Source of the DNA: Cichorium intybus
Lineage: Eukaryota > Streptophyta > Magnoliopsida > Asterales > Asteraceae
DNA length: 64,000 nt
Direction: 5' to 3'
NCBI GenBank assembly: GCA_023525715.1
Contig: CM042010.1
Location: 79,981,894-80,045,893, forward strand
Under the pieces are notes generated by a model that saw only the letters and a program-made list of their open reading frames with translations, made no database searches and was not told where the DNA came from. The position numbers and the translations under genes are program-made. The first letter of the stretch is position 1. Every line of letters begins with the position of its first letter. This document shows positions 1 to 11,671 of the stretch, one piece after another.

Positions 1-1378
1 ATTGCAAAGAGTGAAGCTTTCTACTGTAATGTTGGTGAGAGGACCAGGGCTGCCATTGATCTTATTGTTAAGTTTCCTGAGGGCTCTTTCCCTGTCCGAT
101 ACCTTGGCGTTCCTCTAATCACCACGCGTCTTGCCCACAAAGACTGTAAAGGCCTTGTTGATAAAGTCAAATGCAGGATTAATGACTGGAAAAACAAGTC
201 TCTTTCCTTTGCTGGTCGTCTCCAGCTCATCCTCTCTGTCCTTTCTTCTACTCAAATCTATTGGGCTTCTGTTTTTATTCTTCCTAAATCTATCTCTAAC
301 GATATTGAGAAGCTTTTGAGAGGTTTCCTCTGGTGCCATGGTGAGTTAAAGCGTGGTAAAGCTAAAGTCTCCTGGAAAACTGTATGCCTTCCTAAGGAAC
401 ATGGTGGTCTTGGCATACGTAACCTTGCTATCTGGAATGTTGCCCTTATGGCTTCCCATGTTTGGAGACTCCTTTCCAAGAAAGAGTCCCTATGGGTTAA
501 GTGGATCCACTCATACCGTTTATGTGGTCGTAACTTTTGGGATGCCCCCAAAAAATACGGTTCTGGATTTGCCTGGCGTAACATCCTGGATATGCGGGAT
601 AAGATAAGGGAGTATATAGTTTCCCAGATAGGTGATGGATGCTCTACCTCTGCATGGTTCGACAACTGGCACCCTGCGGGCCCTCTTTCTAAATTCTTGG
701 GTTCGGCCTCATTGTTGGAGAGATTCTCATGGTGCTCTTCTTTCTCATAACCCTCCTACTATTAACACGTCTGTCCCTGATAAACTCCTTTGGAGATCTA
801 GAGACGGCCAACTATCTCCTTTCTCTGTTCGATCTGTATGGCAGTCTATTCGCCCCTATAACCAACCGGTCTTTTGGTTTCATCTTGTTTGGTTCTCCCA
901 GAACATCCCCAGACATGCTTTCATTCTTTGGGTTGCCCTTAAAGATCGTCTTAAGACTCATGATAAAATCAAAATTTGGGACACTAATTCCAATCTCATT
1001 TGTGCGTTCTGCGGGGACTGTCCGGATTCCCTTTCCCATCTCTTCTTTGAATGCTCTTTCACTTCTTTGGTTTGGCATGACCTCCATCATGTCATGAATC
1101 TCTCCTTCTCCACTGATAGCTGGTCTGATATCATTAGTCAACTCAACCCCATTAATAAAAACAAGACCATTTGGTCCATCATTAGAAGACTTGTTTTTGC
1201 TGGAGCGGTCTACCACATCTGGCGGGAAAGAAATTTACGCATTTTTACAAAAATAAAAAGATCTCATCATGCTGTCGTGAATATTGTTAAGGATGATATA
1301 CGCTGTAGACTGCTGAGTCTCTCTTTGAAAAATTGCACTAATGTTTATTTGGCTAAAACTCTTTGGACCCTCCCTTAA
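1..1378 (+). pseudogene. LINE ORF2 C-terminal part, frame-broken
   Basis: The segment encodes the end of the RT domain, the thumb and connection region and the C-terminal zf-RVT zinc motif (CAFC...C...HLFFEC near 1005-1060). It would belong to the endonuclease/RT protein that performs target-primed reverse transcription. The frame open from base 1 ends at 750 and the downstream homologous frame runs 632-1378. The cause is visible: relative to copies 2-4, 74 bp are missing between two TTCTTG motifs (junction 694-699), which shifts the frame. The start codon and endonuclease are outside the window. Confidence 0.9.
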
Positions 1379-1636
1379 TTTTCTTCATCTGCACTTTCTT
1401 TTTTTCTCTGCTTGTTTTGGCTTGTATGGTTTGTTTGTTTTGCAGGTTGCTCTCCTTTATGTTCTTTTGCTTATGGTTCCTTCTCTTGTGTTGGTTCCTA
1501 GTTTAGCTTGTTGTCCGTTGGGGCCTGTCCCGTTGGATTTTCTGTTTTTTGGTGGGGAGTCCCCAGCCTTATATTGTATTTATTCTTTTTATTAATAAAA
1601 TTTAACAGAGGTGCCGCCCTCTTTACCCAAAAAAAA
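1..1636 (+). mobile_element. L1-type LINE, copy 1 (3' part, cut by window edge)
   Basis: This is the 3' part of the same LINE family found three more times in the window. The reading frame from base 1 matches the ORF2 reverse transcriptase region of the copy at 5368. The 3' UTR (1379-1628) has an ATTAATAAA signal and the family end CTCTTTACCC followed by eight A. Satellite DNA restarts at 1637 with CCCAACGTAATAC, the same monomer position used by the other copies. The 5' end and the left target duplication lie outside the window. Confidence 0.93.
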
Positions 1637-4600
1637 CCCAACGTAATACTGCATAATGGTCTGTAACCATAACAACCCTTCACAATGGTCCATAACCCAT
1701 ACAAACCTTCATAATAGTCCATAACCCATCACAACCCTTACGAATTTACCATAACCCATCACAACCCTTTGTAATGGTACATAACCCATCACAACCCTTC
1801 ATAATTGACCATAACCTATCACAACCCTTCATAATGGTCAATAACCTATCATAATCCTTTAAAATGGTCCATAACCCATCACAACCTTTATAATAGTCCA
1901 TAAACCATACAACCCTTCATAACGGTCCATAACCCATCACAACCCTTTCTAATGGTCTATAATCCTGCACAACACTTGATAATTACCCATACCCCATCAC
2001 AACCCTTCATATTGGTCCATAACCCAGCACAACCCTTTCTGTGATCCATAACCAACCACAACCCTTCATCATTGACCATAACCTAGCACAACCCTTCGTA
2101 ATGGTCAATAACCCAGCATAATCCTTCATAATGGTTCATAATCCATCACAACCTTCATAATAGTACATAACTCATACAACCCTTTATAATGGTCCATAAC
2201 CCATCACAACCCTTTCTATTGGTCCATAACCCATCACAACCCTTCATAATTCACCATAACCAATCAGAACCTTTCATAATGGTCCATAATCAACAATAAC
2301 ATTTCGTAATGGTCCATAACCATCACAACGTTCATAATGGTCCATAACCCATCACAACCTTTTATAATGGTCCATAACCCATCACAACCCTTCATAATTG
2401 AGCATAACCCATCACCACCCTTTATAATGGTCCATAACCCAGCACAACCCTTTCTAATGTCCATAACACATCACAACGTTTCATAATTGACCATAACCTA
2501 TCATAACCCTTAATAATGGTCTATAACCCATCATAATCCTTCATAAAGGTTCATAACCCATCACAACCTTCATAATAGTACATAACCATACAACCCTTTA
2601 TATTGATCTATAACCCATCACAGCCCTTTCTAATGGTGCATAACCCATCAAAACCCTTTCTATGGTCCATAACCCAACGTAATACTACATAATGGTCTGT
2701 AACCATAACAACCCTTCACAATGGTCCATAACCCACACAAAATCTCATAATAGTCCATAACCCATCACAACCTTTACCAATTTACCATAACCCATCACAA
2801 CCCTTTGTAATGGTACATAACCCATCACAACCCTTCATGATTGATCATAACCTATCACAACCCTTCATAATGGTCAATTACCTATCATAATCCTTTTAAA
2901 TGGTCCATAACCCATCACAACCTTCATAATAGTCCATAAACCATAAAACCCTTCATAATGGTCCATAACCCATCACAACCCTTTCTAATGGTCTACAATC
3001 CTGCACAACACTTGATAATTACCCATACCCCATCACAACCCTTCATATTGGTCCATAACCCAGCACAACCCTTTCTGTGATCCATAACCAACCACAACCC
3101 TTCATCATTGACCATAACCTAGCACAACCCTTCGTAAAGGTCAATAACCCAGCATAATCCTTCATAATGGTTCATAACCCATCACAACCTTCATAATAGT
3201 ACATAACTCATACAACCCTTTATAATGGTCCATAACCCATCACAACCCTTTCTAATGGTCCATAAACCATCACAACCCTTTCTATGGTCTATAACCCATC
3301 GTAACCCTACATAATGGTCCATAACCATAACAACCCTTCATAATGGTCCATAACCCATACAAACCTTCATTATAGTTCGTAACCCATCACAACCCTTCAT
3401 AATTGACCATAACCCATCACAACCCTTTGTAATGGTCCACAATCCATCACAACCCTTCATAGTTAACCATAACGTATCACAACCCTTCATAATGGTCAAT
3501 AACCCATCATCATCCTTCATAATGGTTCATAACCCATGACAACCTTCATAATAGTACATAACCATACAACCCTTCATAATGGTCCATAACCCATCACAAC
3601 CTTTTTTAATGGTCCATAACCTATCAAAACCCTTTCTACGGTCCATATCCCATCGCAACCCTGCATAATGGTCTATAACCATAACCCATCACAACCCCTA
3701 ATAATTGACTAGAACCCATCACAACCCTTTGTAATGGTACATAACCCATCACAACCCTTCATAATTGACCATAACCTATCACAAACCTTCATAACGCCTC
3801 ATAACCCTTCATAATGATCCATAACCCATCACAAACCTTCATAATGGTCCATAACCCAGGACAACCCTTTCTATGGTCCATAACCCATCACAACCCTTCA
3901 TAATTGACCATAACCTATCACAACCCTTCATAATGGTCAATAACCCATCATAATCCTTCATAATGGTTCATAACCCATCACAACCTTCATAATAGTGCAT
4001 AACTCATACAACCCTTCATAGTGGTCCATAAAACATCAAAACCCTTTCTAATGGTCCAAAAACCATCAAAACCCTTTCTATGGTCCATAACCCATCGTAA
4101 CCATGTATAATGGTCCATAACCATAACAACCCCTTCATAATGGTCCATAACCCATACGAACCTTCATAATAGTCCATAACCCATCACAACCCTTCATAAT
4201 TGACCATAACCCATCACAAACCTTTTTAATCGTCCATAACCCAACACAACCCTTCATAATTCACCATAACCTATCACAACCCTTCATAATGGTCCATAAC
4301 CAACCATAATATTTTGTAATGGTCAATAACGCATCACAACCTTTATAATGGTCCATAACCCATCACAACCTTTTATAATGGTCCGTAATCCATCACAACC
4401 CTTCATAATTGAGCATAACCCATCACAACCCTTCATAATGGTCCATAACCCAACATAACCCTTTCTATGGTCCATAACTCATCACAACGCTTCATAATTG
4501 ACCATAACCTATCACAACCCTTCATAATGGTCAATAACCCATCTTAATCCTTCATAATGGTTCATAACCCATCACAACCTTCATAATTGTACATAATTAT

Positions 4601-5281
4601 ACAACCCTTCATAATGGTCTATAACCCGTCACAAGCCTTTCTAATGGTCCATAACCCATCAAAACCATTTCTATGGTCCATAACCTATCGCAATAATGCA
4701 CAATGGTCCATAACCATTACAACCCTTCAAAATGGTCCATAACCCATACAAACCTTCATAATAGTCCATAACCCATCAAAACACTTTATAATTTACCATA
4801 ACCCATCACAACCCTTCATGACCGTAACCTATCACAACCCTTTATAATGGTCAATAACATATCATAATCCTTTAAAATGATCCATAACCATCAAAACCTT
4901 CATAATAGTCCATAAACCATACAACCCTTCATAATGGTCCATAACCATCACAACCCTTTCTAATGGTCTATAATTCTTCACAACACTTGATAATTAACCA
5001 TACCCCATCACAACCGTTCATAATGGTCCATAACCCAATGTAACCCTTTCTATGCTCCATAACCCTCCACAACCATTCATCAATGACCATAACCTAACAC
5101 AACCTTTCATAATGGTCAATAACCAACATAATCCTTCATAATGGTTCATAACCCATCACAACCTTCATAATAGTACATAACTCATACAACCCTTCATAAT
5201 GGTCCATAACCCATCACAACCCTTTCTAATGGTCCATAAACCATCACAACCCTTTCTATTATCCATAACCCATCGTAACCC
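1637..5281. repeat. 30-bp satellite array, block 1
   Basis: Tandem 30-bp monomers with a consensus made of CCATAACCCATCACA followed by ACCCTTCATAATGGT. Single-base variants and 28-31 bp length variants are common. Distinct variant monomers (for example one ending CGTAATACTG, at about 1643 and 2683, and one containing CTGCACAACACTTGATAATT, at 1965 and 3001) recur about 1.04 kb apart, so a higher-order unit exists. No gene is seen. Open frames on the minus strand only reflect the period being a multiple of three. Confidence 0.97.
5269..5281. repeat. Target-site duplication, left copy, LINE copy 2
   Basis: CCCATCGTAACCC (15 bp if the two preceding A are counted) occurs here and again at 9258-9270 directly after the LINE A tail. 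This is the mark of target-primed reverse transcription and fixes both element ends. Confidence 0.9.
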
Positions 5282-8200
5282 GTTAATGAGTCTCGATCCT
5301 ATAATGATCACCCTATGATAGCTCTGGTGTCCGAGCAGATGGACTCCACCCCCCTACAAGTTTCCATATGACGCACATCGCTGCTTGGAATACTCGTGGT
5401 CTCTGTAAGCCTTCTCATCAGAAAGCATTGAGAGATCTTATCCGCGATCAAAATCTTCAGATTTGTGCTTCTATTGAGACTCGTGCTTCCTTCTCTAACC
5501 TCCCTCTTATCTGTAGTCGTACCTTTGGCTCTTGGTCTTGGTCGTCCAATGGTCTCTTCTCTCCTAGAGGGACTAGAATCGTGGTTGCCTGGGATCCAAT
5601 GGCCATTGATATGATGCTTATCGACTTAAATGATCAGGTTATGCATTTCAAAGTTAATATTCGTGATTCTAATAAATCATTTTTCTGCTCCTTCGTCTAT
5701 GCTCATAATGATCACATGATGCGACGATCTCTCTGGCATTCTCTTGCGGTCCATAAGAATGTGGTGAGAGATAACCCTTGGATTCTTTTGGGTGATTTCA
5801 ATGTTGCTCTTGATATCAAAGATAGCACCTCCGGGTCGTCTGGGATTTCTCGTGCCATGGAGGACTTCAGGGACTGTGTCAATCTGATGGAAATGGAGGA
5901 TCTTAACTATAAAGGTCTCTTCTACACTTGGACCAAGTCTCCTAATGGTTCGGGTGGCATCCTCAAGAAGATCGATCGTGTCATGGGAAATACTCACTTT
6001 GTTGCTTCTTTCCCCTCCTCTACTGTCAATTTTCTCCCCTACCGTACGTTCGATCATACTCCTGCTGTGCTTTCTCTCCCCCGGCGTGCCCCTTTCCAAC
6101 CTAAGCCTTTCAAGTTCCCTAATTTCCTGACTTATAAGAACGATTTCAAGCAGATTGTTGCCTCTTCTTGGAACCCCAATATCACTGGATATCAGATGTA
6201 TAAGGTTTTCAAAAACCTTAAAAATCTGAAAGTGCCTATACGTAAGATGCTTCGCAACCAGGGAAACCTCTTTTCTAAGGTAATCTCTCTTCGTAATGAG
6301 CTTGATAGAGTTCAGATTGCTTTGGATCGGGATCCTTTCAATAAGGATCTTCGTGAAGAACAATGCAGGTATCTCCTTGCTTATAACGAGGCTAGCCTGG
6401 ATGAAGAGAGGTTCCTGAAACAAAAGGCCAAGGTTAACTGGCTGCGTGAGGGTGATAAAAATTCGGCTTTTTTCCACAAAGCGGTTAAAAGCCGTAAATC
6501 TCGCAATCGTATTAATTCTATCCAGGATGCTCAAGGTAACTGGATCTCGGGGAACGATCTACCTAATCTTTTTGTTTCTCACTTTCAAGCCTTCTTGGGT
6601 TCTGCCCAGCCTTCCATTGCTATTCGTGATCCTTATTCCCTCTTCTCTAATAAGCTCTCCCCCCTCCAGTCTGCCACCATGCTTACTCCTGTTTCTGACG
6701 CGGAGGTTAAGTGTGTCCTGTTCCAGATGGGTGATGATAAAGCTCCTGGATCTGATGGTTTCCCTGCTAAGTTCTTCAAGTCCGCTTGGGATATTGTGGG
6801 TCCTGATTTCTGTATGGCTGTTAAGGAATTTTTCTATTCTGGCAAACTTCTTAAGTCCTTCAACAGCACCATCCTTGCGCTCATTCCTAAAGTTGATCCC
6901 CCCTCCAAAGTCACTGATTTCCGCCCTATAGCTTGTTGTAACGTTGTTTACAAATGTATCAGCAAGCTTATTGCGGATCGTATCAAAAACCATCTTTCTT
7001 CTCTGGTTGATGAAAACCAGTCTGCTTTCATCCCTGGTCGTTTGATCACCGACAACGTCCTTCTTGTCCATGAACTCATGCGTGATTATCATCGTCATCG
7101 TGGTCCTCCTAGGTGTGCTTTTAAGGTTGATATTCAAAAAGCATACGACACGGTTGACTGGACATTTCTGCGGACCATCTTGTTTGGGTTTGGATTCCCC
7201 GATCGTATGATTGACTGGATCATGACATGTGTTTCCACGGTTACTTACTCTGTGAGTATCAATGGGAATACTCATGGTTATTTCGACGGTAAAAGGGGCC
7301 TTCGTCAGGGTGACCCCCTCTCTCCTTATCTCTTCACTCTTGTCATGGAAGTGCTAAACCTTATGATCAAGAGAAACATCCATGATTCTGATTCTTTTAA
7401 ATTCCACAGACATTGTGATGACCAAAATATCACCCATCTCTGCTTTGCCGACGATCTACTTCTCTTCTGCCATGGTGATAGCTCTTCGGTTAAACTCATA
7501 TGTGATTCTCTTGACGAATTCTCTGGGGTTTCTGGCCTCCATCCTAATACTACGAAGAGTGAAGCATTCTACTGTAATGTTGGTGAGAGGACCAGGGCTG
7601 CCATTGACCTTATTGCTAAGTTTCCTGAGGGCTCTTTCCCTGTCCGATACCTTGGCGTTCCTCTTATCACCACCCGTCTTGCCCACAAAGATTGTAAAGG
7701 CCTTGTTGACAAAGTCAAATGCAGGATTAATGACTGGAAAAACAAGTCTCTTTCCTTTGCTGGTCGTCTCCAGCTCATCCTCTCTGTCCTTTCTTCTACT
7801 CAAATCTATTGGGCTTCTGTCTTTATTCTTCCTAAATCTATCTCTAACGATATTGAGAAGCTCATGAGAGGTTTCCTCTGGTGCCATGGTGAGTTGAAGC
7901 GTGGTAAAGCTAAAGTCTCCTGGAAAACTGTATGCCTTCCTAAGGAACATGGTGGTCTTGGCATTCGTAATCTTGCTATCTGGAATGTTGCACTTATGGC
8001 TTCCCATGTTTGGAGACTTCTTTCCAAGAAAGAGTCACTATGGGTTAAGTGGATCCACTCATACCGTTTATGTGGTCGTAACTTTTGGGATGCCCCCAAA
8101 AAATACGGTACTGGATTTGCCTGGCGAAACATCCTGGATATGGGGGATAAGATAAGGGAGTATATAGTTTCCCAGATAGGTGATGGATGCTCTACTTCTG

Positions 8201-9257
8201 CTTGGTTCGATAACTGGCACCCTGCGGGCCCTCTTTCTAAATTCTTGTCTGTCCGTGACATCCATGATGCGGGTTTCACTCCTGATACTAAGGTTGCTGA
8301 CCTGGTTCTTAACGGATCTTGGGTTCGCCCTCAGTGTTGGAGGGATTACCATGGTGCTCTTCTTTCTCATAGCCCTCCTACTATTTCCACGTCCGTCCCT
8401 GATAAACTCCTTTGGAGATCTAGAGACGGTCAACTTTCTCCTTTCTCTGTTCGATGTGTGTGGCAGTCTATTCGCCCCTATCACCAACCGGTCTTTTGGT
8501 TTCATCTTGTTTGGTTCTCCCAGAACATCCCCAGACATGCTTTTATTCTTTGGGTTGCTCTTAAAAATCGTCTTAAGACTCATGATAAAATCAAAATTTG
8601 GGACACTAATTCCAATCTCATCTGTGCGTTCTGCGGGGATTGTCCGGATTCCCTTTCCCATCTCTTCTTTGAATGTTCTTTCACTTCTTTGGTTTGGCAT
8701 GACCTCCATCATGTCATGAATCTCTCCTTCTCCACTAATAGCTGGTCTGATATCATTAGTCAACTCAACCCCTTTAATAAAAACAATACCATTTGGTCCA
8801 TCATTAGAAGACTTGTTTTTGCTGGAGCAGTCTACCACATCTGGTGGGAAAGAAATTTACGCATTTTTAAAAAAATTAAAAGATCTAATCATGTTGTTGT
8901 GAATTGTGTTAAGGATGATATCCGTTGTAGACTGCTGAGTCTTTCTTTGAAAACTTGCACTAATGTTGATTTGGCTAAAACAATTTGGACCCTCCCTTAA
9001 TTTTCCACCTCTGCGCTTTCTTTTTTCTCTGCTTGTTTTGGCTTGTATGGTTTCTTTGTTTTGCAGGTTGCTTTCCTTTATGTTCTTCTTTGCTTATGGT
9101 TCCTTCTCTTGGTTTGGTTCCTAGTTTAGCTTGTTGTCCGTTGGGGCCTGTCCCGATGGATTTTCTGTTTTTTGGTGGGGAGTCCCCAGCCTTATATTGT
9201 ATTTATTCTTTTTATTAATAAATTTGCCAGAGGTGCCGCCCTCTTTACCCAAAAAAA
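5282..9257 (+). mobile_element. L1-type LINE, copy 2 (5'-truncated, intact ORF2)
   Basis: The insertion starts inside the last part of ORF1: 5282-5367 aligns with the ORF1 end of copy 4, including CCGAGCAGATGGA. It carries all of ORF2, a 3' UTR of about 250 bp with ATTAATAAA, and ends CTCTTTACCC plus A. Satellite flanks and a 13-15 bp target duplication (5269-5281 and 9258-9270) define the ends. 5' truncation is usual for LINE insertions. The ORF2 frame is intact, so this copy could supply protein if transcribed from outside, but it lacks ORF1 and the 5' promoter. Confidence 0.95.
5368..9000 (+). CDS. LINE ORF2: endonuclease and reverse transcriptase, intact frame
   Basis: A 1210-aa frame with no break. 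Residues about 1-235 form an exonuclease-endonuclease-phosphatase domain that nicks target DNA: WNTRG (N8), E37, LGDFN (D143, N145) and FDHTP (D229, H230; copy 4 has S before this D). Residues about 430-760 are the reverse transcriptase, with APGSDGF near 457, RQGDPLSPYLF, and the active site FADD at 693-696. The C-terminus holds the zf-RVT motif, C1086, C1089, C1092, H1098 and C1103. The start ATG is the one that overlaps the ORF1 stop as ATGA in copy 4; the same TCCATATGACG context is kept here. Activity is inferred from motifs only. Expression is doubtful because the 5' end is gone. Confidence 0.93.
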   Translation: MTHIAAWNTRGLCKPSHQKALRDLIRDQNLQICASIETRASFSNLPLICSRTFGSWSWSSNGLFSPRGTRIVVAWDPMAIDMMLIDLNDQVMHFKVNIRDSNKSFFCSFVYAHNDHMMRRSLWHSLAVHKNVVRDNPWILLGDFNVALDIKDSTSGSSGISRAMEDFRDCVNLMEMEDLNYKGLFYTWTKSPNGSGGILKKIDRVMGNTHFVASFPSSTVNFLPYRTFDHTPAVLSLPRRAPFQPKPFKFPNFLTYKNDFKQIVASSWNPNITGYQMYKVFKNLKNLKVPIRKMLRNQGNLFSKVISLRNELDRVQIALDRDPFNKDLREEQCRYLLAYNEASLDEERFLKQKAKVNWLREGDKNSAFFHKAVKSRKSRNRINSIQDAQGNWISGNDLPNLFVSHFQAFLGSAQPSIAIRDPYSLFSNKLSPLQSATMLTPVSDAEVKCVLFQMGDDKAPGSDGFPAKFFKSAWDIVGPDFCMAVKEFFYSGKLLKSFNSTILALIPKVDPPSKVTDFRPIACCNVVYKCISKLIADRIKNHLSSLVDENQSAFIPGRLITDNVLLVHELMRDYHRHRGPPRCAFKVDIQKAYDTVDWTFLRTILFGFGFPDRMIDWIMTCVSTVTYSVSINGNTHGYFDGKRGLRQGDPLSPYLFTLVMEVLNLMIKRNIHDSDSFKFHRHCDDQNITHLCFADDLLLFCHGDSSSVKLICDSLDEFSGVSGLHPNTTKSEAFYCNVGERTRAAIDLIAKFPEGSFPVRYLGVPLITTRLAHKDCKGLVDKVKCRINDWKNKSLSFAGRLQLILSVLSSTQIYWASVFILPKSISNDIEKLMRGFLWCHGELKRGKAKVSWKTVCLPKEHGGLGIRNLAIWNVALMASHVWRLLSKKESLWVKWIHSYRLCGRNFWDAPKKYGTGFAWRNILDMGDKIREYIVSQIGDGCSTSAWFDNWHPAGPLSKFLSVRDIHDAGFTPDTKVADLVLNGSWVRPQCWRDYHGALLSHSPPTISTSVPDKLLWRSRDGQLSPFSVRCVWQSIRPYHQPVFWFHLVWFSQNIPRHAFILWVALKNRLKTHDKIKIWDTNSNLICAFCGDCPDSLSHLFFECSFTSLVWHDLHHVMNLSFSTNSWSDIISQLNPFNKNNTIWSIIRRLVFAGAVYHIWWERNLRIFKKIKRSNHVVVNCVKDDIRCRLLSLSLKTCTNVDLAKTIWTLP

Positions 9258-9561
9258 CCCATCGTAACCCTACACAATGGTCCATAACCATAACAACCCT
9301 TCATAATGGTCCATAACCCATACAAACCTTCATAATAGTCTGTAACCCATCACAACCCTTCATAATTGACCTTAACCCATCACAACCCTTTGTAATGGTC
9401 CATAACCCATCACAACCCTTCATAGTTCACCATAACCTATCACAACCCTTCATAATGGTCCATAACCAACCATAACATTTCGTAATGGTCCATAACCCAT
9501 CACAACCTTCATAATGGTCCATAACCCATCACAACCTTTTATAATGGTCCATAACCCATCA
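9258..9561. repeat. 30-bp satellite array, block 2
   Basis: About ten monomers between LINE copy 2 and the LTR fragment, with the same consensus and phase as block 1. It starts with the right target duplication of LINE copy 2 (9258-9270). No gene is seen. Confidence 0.95.
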
Positions 9562-10160
9562 TGACCCTTAGCTTGGAATGTTGGAAGCAAAGCAACAGAA
9601 ATCTCTTGCCTCAAATGCAGTCACACCCTTAGCTTGGAATGTTGGCCGAAAATTCCTTCAGAGAGAGAGTCAAAATCGTGGTCTTAGGGTTTGTGAGCCT
9701 CCCTATTTATAGGCTCCAAGCAGATGACTAGATAAATCTTTTGAATTCAAATCAAGATAAACTATTATCTTGTTAATTCAAATCCTTTTATCCTCACTAT
9801 TAAAATTGAAAATATATATGTTTCCATATATAATTTCGCTGGTCACAGACTCACTCAAACTGTCACTTACTCAACTATTGAATAATTACAGTTTTAGTCC
9901 CTGTACCTTTAATTAATTAATTTAACCACAAATAGACTATGCTACTATTCATTAGGTAAATACTAATTATTATCACTTAAATATATTAATAAACTATTTA
10001 TTTAATTTCTATTGATTTATTAATCACATAATAAATCAATCTTTCTCTCTACTGGACTTTCTGCCAATCCTCTAACTATGAGGGCAACCCAAATAGACTA
10101 TGCTACTATTCATTAGGTAAATACTAATTATTAGTCATGGCTTAGACACCTAATCCAACA
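9562..10160 (-). mobile_element. Solo or partial LTR, minus orientation
   Basis: A non-satellite block of about 600 bp inside the array. Read on the minus strand it begins TGTTGGATTAGG at 10160, has a TATA box (9704-9711), and ends near CTTCCAACA, so termini TGTTGGA/TCCAACA are present at 9580 and 10160. There is no coding frame. Two internal duplications are visible: CCCTTAGCTTGGAATGTTGG at about 9564 and again at about 9628, and a stretch of about 43 bp at 9929 repeated at 10090. No clean target duplication is seen, so the left end is uncertain and rearrangement is likely. The superfamily cannot be assigned; the terminal style fits a copia LTR. Confidence 0.65.
9704..9711 (-). promoter_or_regulatory. 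LTR TATA box (minus strand)
   Basis: TATAAATA on the minus strand within GCCTATAAATAGGG, placed as expected for the U3/R boundary of the LTR at 9562-10160. Motif evidence only. Confidence 0.5.
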
Positions 10161-11671
10161 GCATAATGGTCCATAACCATAACAAACCTTCAGAATGGTC
10201 CATAACCCATACAAACTCTCATAATAGTCCATAACCCATCATACCCCTTAAGAATTTACCATAACCCATCACAACCCCTTGTAATGGTACATAACCCATC
10301 ACAACCCTTCATAATTGACCATAACTTATCACAACACTTCATAATGGTCAATAACCTATCATAATCATTTAAAATGGTCAATAACCCATCACAACCTTCA
10401 TAATAGTCCATAAACCATACAACCCTTCATAATGGTCCATAACCCATCACAACCCTTTGTAATAGTCTATAATACTGCACAACCCTTGATAATTAACCAT
10501 ACCCCATCACAACCCTTCATATTGGTCTATAACCCAGCATAACCCTTTCTATGATCCATAACCCACCACAACCCTTCATCATTAACCATAACCTAGCACA
10601 ACCCTTCGTAATGGTCAATAACCCAGCAAAATCCTTCATAATGGTTCATAACCCATCACAACCTTCATAATAGTACATAACTCATACAACCCTTTATAAT
10701 GGTCCATAAACCATCACAACCCTTTCTAATGGTCCATAAATCATCACAACCCTTTCTATGGTCTATAACCCATCGTAACACTAGATAATGGTCCATAACC
10801 ATAACAACCCTTCATAATGGTCCATAACCCATACAAACCTGCACAATAGTCCGTAACCCATCACAACCCTTCATAATTGACCATAACCCATCACAACCCT
10901 TTGTAATGGTCCATAATCCATCACAACCCTTCATAATTGAACATAACTTATCACAACCATTCATAATGGTCAATAACCCATCATAATACTTCATAATGGT
11001 TCATAACCCATCAGAACCTTCATAATAGTACATAACCATACAACCCTTCATAATGGTCCATAACCCATCACAAACCTTTCTAATGGTCCATAACCTATCA
11101 AAACCCTTTCTATGGTCCATAACCCATAGTAAACCTGCATAATGGTCCATAACCATAACAACCCTTCATAATGGTCCACAATACCTACAAACCTTCATAA
11201 TATAAAATAACCCAACACAACCTTTAATAATTGACCAGAACCCATCACAACCCCTTGTAATCGTATATAACCCATCACAACCCTTCATAATTGACCATAA
11301 CCTATGACAAACCTTCATAATAGTCCATAACACATTATAACCCTTCATAATGGTCCATAACCCATCACAACCTTCACGATGGTCTATAACCCATCATAAC
11401 CTTTTATAATGGTCCATAGCCCATCACAATCCTTCATAATTGAGCATCACCCATCACAACCCTTCATAATGGTCCATAACCCAAGACAACCCTTTCTATG
11501 GTCCATAACCCATCACAAACCTTCATAATTGACCATAACCAATCATAACCCTTCATAATGGTCAATAACCCATCATAATCCCTTATAATGGTTCATAACC
11601 CATCACAACCTTCATAATAGTACATAACTCATACAACCCTTCATAGTGGTCTATAACCCATCAAAACCATT
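10161..11671. repeat. 30-bp satellite array, block 3
   Basis: Continuous 30-bp monomers. A variant of the CTGCAC marker monomer lies at about 10475. The last 15 bases, CCCATCAAAACCATT (11657-11671), are the left target duplication of LINE copy 3. No gene is seen. Confidence 0.96.

Noticed and set aside
1637..5281. Repeat array considered as a CRISPR
   Set aside because: Units are contiguous with no unique spacers, and all context is plant.
5677..6534. Long minus-strand frames inside LINE ORF2 (also 6559-7275, 7456-8007, 8068-8838, 12235-13008, 22786-23625, 23674-24963)
   Set aside because: They are shadows of the conserved plus-strand ORF2 and recur in all copies for that reason; no domain is recognisable.
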